From: Amycolatopsis roodepoortensis
GTDB lineage: Bacteria > Actinomycetota > Actinomycetes > Mycobacteriales > Pseudonocardiaceae
Assembly (NCBI RefSeq): GCF_014873915.1
Contig: NZ_JADBEJ010000005.1
Coordinates: 806,001-870,000, forward strand
DNA: 64,000 nucleotides
Direction: 5' to 3'
Shown here: positions 51,524 through 59,399 of the stretch, piece by piece
Numbering within the stretch: position 1 is the stretch's first letter
Layout: each line of letters opens with the position of its first letter
The notes under the pieces: generated by a model
What the model was told of the DNA's origin: nothing
Seen by the model: only the letters and a program-made list of their open reading frames with translations
The model's database searches: none
Translations under genes and position numbers: made by a program

Positions 51524-53106
51524 TCGGTCTCATCTTTCGTAAGGTACTTGGCGGCTCGGGCGTCGAAGACGCGGGCGATCTTGGACAGCCGGTTACGGAA
51601 CACCGCGTGCTGTTTGCCGAGCATGCTGAGGTTTCGATCAGACGCCGCGACACCGGCTGTCCACGTCCCCGCGGCGTCCTCGGCGATCCGCAGAACCGCT
51701 CGACGCCAGGCCGCGACCGCGTTCCGTTCTGACGTACCTCGTACCCGGGCGGTGTTGACCGCACGCAGGAACACCTCGAACGGCCGGGCCAGTACCGGCC
51801 AGTAGGCAAGGTCGAGGGTGACGTCCGGCTCGGCCCGCATGGCCTTGTGGTACTCGCGTTGCATCCCGCGCAGCGCGGCTCCGGCTTCGTCGGCGAGTTC
51901 GATCGTGGTACCGATCAGCCCGGCCAGTTCCTTGTCGGTCGCTCGGATCAACGCGACCGGCGCGGGAACCTCTTCCTCGAGATATCCCTCCACAACGGAC
52001 GCGTTCTTATCGAGCTTCTGCCCGAACACGCGTAACGTGTAAACGGTGTCGTCCGGGATGTATCCGGCTTCGGTGAGAGCGGCGATCTGCTTCAGGGCAC
52101 GGGGCCGCTGGCGTGTCCGCTCCTCCTCCCACGGATCGTGCAGCAGCAGCTCGACACTGTGCCTCCAGACCCCGCGAACCGGATGTAGCCGGATCGGGAG
52201 CATCGGAGTGCCCAGATTGATCTTCCCATTCGCCGCCCTAGGCGTGCGGAATGCGCTCATGAACTCCAGGTCGGGCAGGCTTCCCTTCAGGCGCATGCCA
52301 GGGGTGAGGACCACCTTGGTGACGACCTGCTCGCCACCAACGATTTCTGGAATCAACCTGATGCGCCGGGACGGCCACGTCAGCAAATCGGTCCACCCCA
52401 GCGGATCACGACTGCCCGGTGTGGGGAGAGGAGCTCCACGCTCCCAGGCAGGAGCATCTTCCACGGTGGTCATCGGCGGCTTCTCAACCTGAGGATCGTA
52501 GGAGATCGCGTTCAGCAAAAGGGTTTCCTTCAGCGTCCGCCCCTCGACGAGAACGACTCCAAGGCTGCTGCACGGTGCGCGTTCCGACGACTTGTCCTTC
52601 TCGTATGGGGTTTTCATCCCGCCTGGGTCGAACGCCTGGGCGGTCACCAGCCACCGCGCGGCCGTGGCCGGTGGCACCTCCACGCGATCTGACACGACGG
52701 TGTGGTCGAACAACGTCGCGTTGTTCCCAACGGACTTGTGTGGGATCAGCTTCGCGACGGTACTGCCCTTCTCCTCCGGAAGTGCCGAGCATTGCAGGAA
52801 CGGCGCCTCAGGATGGAACAGATCGAACTCATACATCTGGAGATAGCGATCAAGCGGGACCTCGTCGAACGCCTTGGCCGACCACAACTCACCCCAATCG
52901 TCGCGGCGAGCCGGCCCGTAAACCCTGTGCAACAGCGCCAAGACCAGCCTGTACAGCGCGGCGGTCATCGGCGGTGTCTCTCCCACGATCCTGCGAATCT
53001 CGTGTGCCTGCAGCAGCACATCGCGCAAGCCCACGTCCTCGCGCGCGCCATCGAGGCAAACCACGGAGATCCAAGGTTCGACGCTCAGGTCGAATGGGGT
53101 CGTCAT
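51520..53106 (-). CDS. cas8e: Cascade large subunit Cas8e (Cse1)
   Basis: ATG 53106 gives 528 residues starting TTPFDLSVEPWISVVCLDG, the typical Cse1 N-terminus; the longer frame to 53214 only reads into the preceding gene. Further family features are PPMTAALYRLVLALLHRVYG, HPEAPFLQCSALPEEKG and SVGNNATLFDH (L1-like loop), with a C-terminal helical bundle. The protein recognises the PAM and recruits Cas3. Its start overlaps the small cas3-C-terminal gene by ATGA. Confidence 0.93.
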   Translation of the reverse strand: MTTPFDLSVEPWISVVCLDGAREDVGLRDVLLQAHEIRRIVGETPPMTAALYRLVLALLHRVYGPARRDDWGELWSAKAFDEVPLDRYLQMYEFDLFHPEAPFLQCSALPEEKGSTVAKLIPHKSVGNNATLFDHTVVSDRVEVPPATAARWLVTAQAFDPGGMKTPYEKDKSSERAPCSSLGVVLVEGRTLKETLLLNAISYDPQVEKPPMTTVEDAPAWERGAPLPTPGSRDPLGWTDLLTWPSRRIRLIPEIVGGEQVVTKVVLTPGMRLKGSLPDLEFMSAFRTPRAANGKINLGTPMLPIRLHPVRGVWRHSVELLLHDPWEEERTRQRPRALKQIAALTEAGYIPDDTVYTLRVFGQKLDKNASVVEGYLEEEVPAPVALIRATDKELAGLIGTTIELADEAGAALRGMQREYHKAMRAEPDVTLDLAYWPVLARPFEVFLRAVNTARVRGTSERNAVAAWRRAVLRIAEDAAGTWTAGVAASDRNLSMLGKQHAVFRNRLSKIARVFDARAAKYLTKDETE

Positions 53107-53423
53107 GTCTCCTCGATCGCGTAGACGCCGAACTGGTCGTGGTAAGCCAGCGTGTAGCCGCCGACCTCGCATCTGTTGTCGTCGAAGACCAGTGCGCGGT
53201 GCTTGTTGAGCCACGGATCAGCCGCGAACTCAGATGGCACCTCACACTCCAGTAGGGCGTGCACCACCTGTCGAGGCACGTTCTCCGGTGCGACCAGGAC
53301 AGCAGCGGAATCCAACAGCTCCTCCGATCCATCACCCCACATCGGACTTATCGCACCTGCTGAGTCGCGGCGGAACAGCACAACTCGGACCGACCGTTCG
53401 ACGTCACCTTCGTCGTCTGTCAT
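53103..53423 (-). CDS. Split-off Cas3 C-terminal domain (separate 106-residue protein)
   Basis: This small gene sits between cas3 and cas8e, overlapping both by ATGA. It starts with an acidic leader, then SVRVVLFRRDSAGAI, a hydrophobic VAPENVPRQVVHALLE helix, and ends PWLNKHRALVFDDNRCEVGG plus YTLAYHDQFGVYAIE. That ending has the pattern of the C-terminal domain of Cas3 (W-L-x-x-HR-x-L-V-D ... GY-x-L-x-Y-d-x-x-x-G-V), and the Cas3 gene upstream lacks this domain. So the helicase-nuclease appears split just before its C-terminal domain, which in Cas3 closes over the single-stranded DNA channel. Homology: inference from motif pattern. Gene position and overlap: seen. Confidence 0.7.
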   Translation of the reverse strand: MTDDEGDVERSVRVVLFRRDSAGAISPMWGDGSEELLDSAAVLVAPENVPRQVVHALLECEVPSEFAADPWLNKHRALVFDDNRCEVGGYTLAYHDQFGVYAIEET

Positions 53424-55783
53424 CGCCGTTTCCCCGACTGCTTTCGAGTCTGCTTGGTACTTTTCGGCCGTTCAGTGAGCTCGGCGAGATCCTCGACCTC
53501 GTGCGGCATGGCCAGATACAGCGTTCTGGCGGCCGCGTTGTCTCGGCTGCGCAGGGCACGAAGATGCTCGTCTTCCTTTCGCCACGCGTCGGCCCACCCT
53601 CGCGGGCATTCGACCTCGCCTCCGTAGACCTGATCGACAAGGTGTGACACCTCGAAGGGTGAGTCGATGTGCGGCCGGCCACGAAGCAGGGCCCACGTGC
53701 GCATCAACACGATCGGCGCGTACACGTTCCGCAGATAGGGCGGAAACCGCGGCCCCTCCTGCCTGTCAATGACCCCAGCGATGACCAGGCGGACCTGTCC
53801 GCGTGACTGGTCACGTCGATGCCGGTGGATCCGGCCGGCCCGCTGAATCAGCGAATCGATCGGAGCAAGATCCGTGAGCATGGTGTCGAAGTCGAGGTCG
53901 AGACTCTGCTCCAGCACCTGCGTACCGACCACGATCGCCCGCCGAGGCCGGACACCGCCCTCGCCGAAACACTCCCTTAGTTGCTGCTCGACATCGCGGC
54001 GCTGCCCCGCGGCGAGCGTGCCATTGATCGCGATAAGCAGCGGCCTCTCGACTTCCGGAAGTTCATCGATCCGCTTCTTCAAGGAGTCGTAGGTTTCGAG
54101 CGCCCGCCGCACGAGATTGTGGATCACCGCGACACAACGGTCTTGGCTCGCCTCCGCGAGAAGCCAGCCCACGATCTCCTCGTCGTCGATACGGCTCAAG
54201 TGAATCCGGCGGTCCTTGTTCAGGTCTGAGACCTCCGCAGGATGCTCGGTAGCACGGGTTGCCGTGGCGACTGTGACGCGCGGGTAGGACACCGTCGAGG
54301 GCACCGCGGGGATCTGCTGCGGTGGGCATCCGCGGCGGCCAGCCTGCCAAGCCGCGATCAGTGCCTGCCTTCGCCCGGCCGGGAGCGTCGCCGACAGCAG
54401 GATGACAGGCGTGCCGAGCGCGCCCAGCCACATCAGCAGCCGCTCCAGCAACGTCGACATGTAGACGTCATAAGCGTGCACCTCATCGCAGACGACCACC
54501 TTGTTCGACAACGCGGCAAGACGAACGAACACGTGACCGGACCGGATCGCGGCCTTCAGCGCTTGATCGATCGTCCCGCAACCAACCGGTGCCAACAGAC
54601 TCCTCTTCCGCGTAAACCACGATTGCGCCGCAACGTCATCGTCGCCCTCATCCCTGCCGACGTCCGTCGGCTTCGCGCCGGCATGCACCAGATTCACCGC
54701 CGTCTCGTCGCCCAGCTCGTGCAGCATGGACTGGATCTCCAGCAGCATCTGATTGCTGGTCGCCTGAGTTGGCATCGCGTCGTAGAAGCCCGCCATCCCA
54801 AGTTGGCGCACCATCGACGTCGCAGCCTGTAGGGCCGCCTTCGACTTCCCCTCGCCCGTCGGCGCCTCGACCACCAGCAGAACCGGCTCCGTCAAATCCG
54901 AAGTCACCAGCTCGACAACCTGTTGAACAGGCCGAGGGGCACGCCGGAACAACGTCTCGAAGTTCGCCTGCACCGGCGGAGACCATGGCGACACCCCCAA
55001 CCGTGCGATCGCCTCGTCAGCCTTCGCGTCGCACGTCTCCGCATATGCGTCCAAGTCGACGCCCGGCTCCAGCGCCGGGAAGTTGCTGGTATCCGAGGCC
55101 ACCCAGTCGCTCACGGTCGTCAGTGCCGCCAACCCGATCGCCGCAGGCAGCGACAGCCGCAGATCCCGCCATTCAACAAGACCGGGCTCCGGCACGCCTC
55201 GGAGCCTGACCACGTCAAGAACCAGCGCCGTACGCCAAGCCGCCCATCTCTCTCCGCCATGAGCGTTGCGCTCACTGCGCGCCTGGCGAATTGCTTCACC
55301 GGCAGGGAAATGACCGTGATGTCCGCCCATGGCCTCCGAGACACGCAGCGCCGTGCCCTTGGCCGCGCCCCAAGACTCCAGCATGTCCCTGACGTGCAGT
55401 GCAGTCAGGATCCCGTGCGGCGCGTTTACCCTTCGCCCCATCTCAGCCGGTTTACGGACCATGTCGAGATCTTCGATCGCCAGTTCCCCGAAAAGCTTCA
55501 CCGCAAGCTCGTAGACCAACGCCTGGAAGTCGGGCGCGTACTTCCCGATGTCATGCAGTCCGCAGAAAAGCGGCACCCAGGAACGCGACAGAGCAGGGTC
55601 GGGAAAAATCTCGGCGAGATGTGCTCGCACGACCCCGCCCAGCATGACGTCCACCAACCGCTGGGCAACCGCGGCAGTATCCAACGAATGACAAATCAGC
55701 GGATGGCAACCAGCACGCCCCGAAGACTTCCCCCATGGCACAACCGAATCAGGAAAGATCGCACCCAAATCCCCACCTCGCAC
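53420..55783 (-). CDS. cas3: Cas3 helicase-nuclease, lacking its C-terminal domain
   Basis: 787 residues. HD nuclease: CHSLDTAAV (H32), GLHDIGKYAPDFQ (H77-D78) and GGHHGHFP (H155-H156). SF2 helicase: EAPTGEGKS (about 306-314), DEVHAYD (433-439), LLSATLPAG, VLEQSLDLDFDTMLTD and IQRAGRIHRH. It ends after LAMPHEVEDLAELTERP with a basic tail (KQTRKQSGKRR), where full Cas3 proteins continue into a C-terminal domain of about 110-130 residues; that part is the next gene. The GTG start at 55783 was chosen as the frame limit. Cas3 is recruited by Cas8e to nick and degrade target DNA. The operon promoter should be in 55784-56072. Confidence 0.93.
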   Translation of the reverse strand: MRGGDLGAIFPDSVVPWGKSSGRAGCHPLICHSLDTAAVAQRLVDVMLGGVVRAHLAEIFPDPALSRSWVPLFCGLHDIGKYAPDFQALVYELAVKLFGELAIEDLDMVRKPAEMGRRVNAPHGILTALHVRDMLESWGAAKGTALRVSEAMGGHHGHFPAGEAIRQARSERNAHGGERWAAWRTALVLDVVRLRGVPEPGLVEWRDLRLSLPAAIGLAALTTVSDWVASDTSNFPALEPGVDLDAYAETCDAKADEAIARLGVSPWSPPVQANFETLFRRAPRPVQQVVELVTSDLTEPVLLVVEAPTGEGKSKAALQAATSMVRQLGMAGFYDAMPTQATSNQMLLEIQSMLHELGDETAVNLVHAGAKPTDVGRDEGDDDVAAQSWFTRKRSLLAPVGCGTIDQALKAAIRSGHVFVRLAALSNKVVVCDEVHAYDVYMSTLLERLLMWLGALGTPVILLSATLPAGRRQALIAAWQAGRRGCPPQQIPAVPSTVSYPRVTVATATRATEHPAEVSDLNKDRRIHLSRIDDEEIVGWLLAEASQDRCVAVIHNLVRRALETYDSLKKRIDELPEVERPLLIAINGTLAAGQRRDVEQQLRECFGEGGVRPRRAIVVGTQVLEQSLDLDFDTMLTDLAPIDSLIQRAGRIHRHRRDQSRGQVRLVIAGVIDRQEGPRFPPYLRNVYAPIVLMRTWALLRGRPHIDSPFEVSHLVDQVYGGEVECPRGWADAWRKEDEHLRALRSRDNAAARTLYLAMPHEVEDLAELTERPKSTKQTRKQSGKRR

Positions 55784-56072
55784 ACCACTCTCTGCGTTAC
55801 TGCCCCCGACAGGCTGGCCACCTTATCCACACACAAAGAACCCGCGCGAATCCGCCCCAACCTGCGTGAAATACGTGAAAAACCCGATCGCGAACTACGC
55901 TTTCAGCTCTTTCGGCCACACCTTACTGAAGATCAAGTGGAGGATCGCGAACGAATCAATACCACCCGATGGCTCGACAGACATACCACAAACCTGAAAC
56001 AAATTCACATCGCTCCCGGTTTGAGATTGCACCCGCGGCGCCACTGGTGAACAGCGGCCCGGACTTGGAGGC

Positions 56073-56408
56073 GTCGCTCCTGCACGTTTAGGGTTGGTCT
56101 GTTCTCTCGGGTGAACGGCACACGATGTCCGACGTCGCCCTGCACGAGCGGGGCTGGCCCCCCCGACACGATCGGCCGCTCCGGGTTATCGGCTATGTCG
56201 CCCCACGCAAGCGGGATCGGTCCAGTCACGACGACCGACGCGGTGTCGCCACCGCTGTCGCTCCCGCGCGACCGGAGTTGATCCCAGCGGGCTGCAGCTC
56301 AGCGGCGCCAGCGCGATACGTCGTCCTCACACAGGCGGGATTGGTCCCATAGTCGCCTACGCTGAACTGATCGGCCGGGGCATCCCTATACGAGCAGGGC
56401 TGGTCCAC
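56073..56408 (+). CRISPR. Degenerate CRISPR array 2a (about 6 units)
   Basis: Drifted repeats start near 56073, 56134, 56197, 56257, 56320 and 56381, with spacings of 60-63. The best preserved is at 56320 (GTCGTCCTCACACAGGCGGG). No leader precedes it. It lies upstream of a separate leader at 56475, so it is the far end of an older array rather than part of array 2b. Confidence 0.8.
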
Positions 56409-56474
56409 TGCCAGCTGTTCACTCATCGTGTCGTACGAGCGGTACTAAGGCAAGGACCGGCTAATCTAAGTCGC

Positions 56475-56507
56475 CAGTATGATCTTCTAACGACCAGATC
56501 AATTGAT
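56475..56507 (+). promoter_or_regulatory. CRISPR leader of array 2b
   Basis: AGTATGATCTTCTAACGACC and following matches the leader of array 1 (AGTATGATCTTCAAAGGACC) and sits directly before the first unit at 56508. Confidence 0.65.
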
Positions 56508-57973
56508 ACCGCCCCCGCGCAGGCGGGATTGACCCCGTCGCAGACCAGCCGATCAGCAGGTCGTAGCCGCCGTCCCCGCGTAAGCGGGGTTATTCCCCCC
56601 GTCGCTGAGTGCTGCTTCGACGCCGTCGAGCCCTTCCCCGCGCGAGCGAGGTTGGCCATACGGTCACCCGCTCTCCGACCCCGAGAGCCAGTTGTCCATG
56701 CGAGAGCGGGGTTGGTCCCAGCACCCGTGTGTCCTGGTTGGCGGGAATGGCGTCGTCCCCGCGCGAGGGGGGCTGGTCCAGGCGGTGGCGCGTCGCAAGC
56801 CGGTTCAGCTCGCTTCTCCCCGCGCGAGCGGGGCTGGCCCGGTCCTCGCGATGGTGAGGCGTTGACATGGCGTTTTCTCCCGCGCGAGCGGAGATGGCCC
56901 CATCCCGATCCCGCGCGACGGCCGCGACGCGCCTGTTCTCCTCGCGCGAGCGGGGCTGTCCCTGCGGGAGCAAGTGTGTCGTCCCCGCGCAGGCGGGGTT
57001 GGTCCGTTCAGCCGGCCATCACGCAGCGCCACGATTTCGTCGTCCCCGCGCAGGCGGGGTTGGTCCCCGGGTCCGGTATTGGGTCGAGCTGATTAACGAT
57101 GTCGTCCCCGCGCAGGCGGGGTTGGTCCCGGGCCGTTCGGGAAGGTCCCCATCGAGTACAGGTCGTCCCCGCGCGAGCGGGGCTGGCCCCGAGACCGCCG
57201 CACTGGATGACCTTGTCGAGTAGTTCTCCCCCGCGAGCGGGGCTGGTCCGCTGACGGCAAGCCGTGGCCTGCCGGGATCTGGGTCGTCCCCGCGCAAGCG
57301 GGGCTGGTCCGTCGCCGGCGGCCGCGCTCGGCGAACTCGTCGTCGTCCCCGCGCAGGCGAGGTTGGTCCCTCGGTGAAGATGCGCCTGACGGCGCGCAAC
57401 TGGGCGTCCCCGCGCCGGGTTGGTCCGTCGGCGGGTTTGTGAACGATCACGATCTGGATGTCCTCCCTATGCGAGCGGGGTTGGCACCACCTGGTTGATC
57501 GCGCCGTCCAGCGGCAGCAGTTCGTCCCGGCGAGAGCAAGGCTTGTTCGCTCTGGCGCATCGACCACGACATCCACGTCCAGCCGTCCCCATGCGAGCGG
57601 GCTGGCCCTCAGCACAACTGGATCCGGGTACCCTCGTTAAGTCCTCCCTATGCGAGCGAGGTTGGTCTCGAGACTGCGGCCGCAGGAGATCTCGTCGTGT
57701 AGCCAACCCGCACAAGCGGGGCTGGTCCGTATTCCGGAGCACCACGGGGATCCCAACCCCGGTCGTCCCCGCGCGAACGGGGCAGGTCCGTGGTTGATCG
57801 CCTTCCAGCCGATCCCGTAGAGAGTCGTCTCCGCGTGAGCGGGGTTGGTCCGACGTCGGCTACCCGGTCGACGGCAGGGTCGAGGTCGTCTCCGCACAAG
57901 CGGGGTTGGTCCGTTCAGCTTGACCCCGAGTGATCGGGCACAGCTGTCGACCCCGCGCATGCGGAGTTGATCC
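56508..57973 (+). CRISPR. Type I-E CRISPR array 2b (about 25 units)
   Basis: Units start near 56508, 56569, 56630, 56691, 56752, 56812, 56872, 56935, 56978, 57039, 57101, 57162, 57223, 57283, 57342, 57403, 57459, 57520, 57582, 57641, 57699, 57762, 57824, 57885 and 57945. Most spacers are about 32 bases, but the one at 56963-56977 is only about 15. Near-perfect repeats cluster in the middle (56978-57342); those nearest the leader are drifted, the reverse of what active acquisition gives. The repeat at 57403 has lost about six bases. A last degraded unit may lie near 58006. Confidence 0.95.
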
Positions 57974-58284
57974 GCAGACGATGCAGCAGGGACCTTGTCC
58001 GACAAGGAGCCGCTCCCCGGCCCAAAACCCCAGTTGTATCCTCTCCCGTCCGAGTGCGGCGGCGATGATGGAACCGTGGTCGGCGAGCCGGACGACAGAA
58101 TCGTCCTTTCGCGCGCTTCCCTGGGAAGTGCACGAGGCGGGCCGCACACTCCCGTACCGGTGAGGAGTGGGCGGCCCTTCGAAATCAAGGCAACACCTGG
58201 GCCGACGCGAGCTTAGCCAAGCCCGACGTGACCAGGGTCGTCGAACGCTATACGCCCATCGGTTGCCGGGCCACCAGATGCCTT
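57974..58284. other. Region after the array, no supported gene
   Basis: Contains at most one further decayed repeat near 58006. No convincing gene or dyad. Confidence 0.4.
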
Positions 58285-58533
58285 TCAGCGACCGGAGTGG
58301 TCGATCACGTTCCCGTTCGAACAGTTGTTGACGTGATTTCCAACCCAGTCGCCCAGGACCGGCACGACCGCGACCTCTTGCAGACATACCGCCGCAGCGG
58401 TGAAGTTCCAGTTGTTGACGGCGTTAACTCCGTCACCGAAGACATTGTCGACTGCGTCGAGCGTGGCATCCACAGGCCCCTCGGCCACGGCAGGTGCCGC
58501 AGCGCTCAGGGAGACTCCGAAAGCAATGAACAA
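58285..58533 (-). CDS. Small secreted protein (start uncertain)
   Basis: The frame gives a hydrophobic signal-like segment (FIAFGVSLSAAAPAVAEG) ending in an A-x-A cleavage-like site. A mature part of about 63 residues follows with NNWNFTAAAVCLQEVAVVP, VLGDWVGNHVNNCSNGN and two cysteines that could pair. In the same frame upstream, KKSIRKTAKFVTPLF looks like the basic start of the signal peptide, but no ATG/GTG is found there; the start assigned is TTG 58533. Size, signal and Asn-rich mature part recall small surface proteins of filamentous actinobacteria, but I do not recognise it as a chaplin or rodlin. Confidence 0.5.
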   Translation of the reverse strand: MFIAFGVSLSAAAPAVAEGPVDATLDAVDNVFGDGVNAVNNWNFTAAAVCLQEVAVVPVLGDWVGNHVNNCSNGNVIDHSGR

Positions 58534-58781
58534 AGGCGTGACGAACTTGGCGGTTTTACGTATGGATTTCTTCCGAGACGTGCCGACTACCCTCGAGACA
58601 TCGGCGAAGCGGGCACGGAAGTGGAGCGCTCTCCGCCTCTAACGCCTGATCGTGTTCCTACGAGCCGTTCTGGCTCATCTCGAGCGACGACGCCCCTCAT
58701 GATTGGACCAGGCCGATGCGCACGCGTCTGGCTTGCGGGAATCGGATACGGACCACGTTCAGATGCGGCCCCGGGGGCAGC

Positions 58782-59399
58782 TCACCACCATTTCGTCCAT
58801 CGCGACTCAGCGGGAACGACCTTCGCATCGACCTGATGCGTGCAGGGATGCGGGCTCGCCGGCCCGACCGCTCCGACCCGGGCCCAGAACGCGACAGCGA
58901 CCGGGTCACGCCCGATGGGCAGCATCGACCATTGGAACTTGGCGCCCCGCTTCATGGCGGCGTTCACCAGCACACGACCCGCCCCACGTCGGCGATGTTT
59001 CTCTTCGACCTCGACATGGCAGAGGATCGCGCGCCGGTCGACCGGGCACAGCGACAAGCGCACTTCACCGAAGACCGTGTGCCCCAAGCGAAGCTGGATG
59101 ACGCCGATCCCGGCGGAAACCGGCGGCGGCAGGACAACCAGACGCAGGCCGTACTCGTCCACGCCGGTTTCCATGACCTGCCGCTCCACGGCGGTGTCGA
59201 TCATCGCCCAGACCCCGCCGACACCGGTCAACGCGTGGCAGGCCTCGCAGAGCCATTCCGGCGCCCGGTAGTCCTGCGACCAGCTCTGCCGCACGCCGCC
59301 GACCGCGAGGTCGTGCCCCCACGGACAGTGCCTCGAAGCGCCCGAGCCTGGCCGGATCGGCACTTCCAGCGTCCGCCATTCCCGGTTTGCTCCGGTCAC
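58782..59399 (-). CDS. GNAT-family acetyltransferase with N-terminal Cys/His region
   Basis: A 205-residue protein. The C-terminal half is a GNAT fold: LCHVEVEEKHRRRGAGRVLV supplies strand beta4 and the R/Q-x-x-G-x-G/A acetyl-CoA loop, and FWARVGAVGPA fits the final strands. The N-terminal 65 residues carry CPWGHDL and LCEACHAL, a possible zinc-binding or target-recognition module. The substrate is unknown. It overlaps the end of the dnaE2-type gene by four bases, so it may be co-transcribed. Confidence 0.75.
   Translation of the reverse strand: MTGANREWRTLEVPIRPGSGASRHCPWGHDLAVGGVRQSWSQDYRAPEWLCEACHALTGVGGVWAMIDTAVERQVMETGVDEYGLRLVVLPPPVSAGIGVIQLRLGHTVFGEVRLSLCPVDRRAILCHVEVEEKHRRRGAGRVLVNAAMKRGAKFQWSMLPIGRDPVAVAFWARVGAVGPASPHPCTHQVDAKVVPAESRWTKWW

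Noticed and set aside
56125..57899. Arginine/proline-rich open frames through the second array
   Set aside because: Same reason: CRISPR repeats read as protein.
58285..58533. Calling the secreted protein a chaplin or rodlin
   Set aside because: Signal-like segment and two cysteines fit loosely, but the chaplin core pattern is not present.
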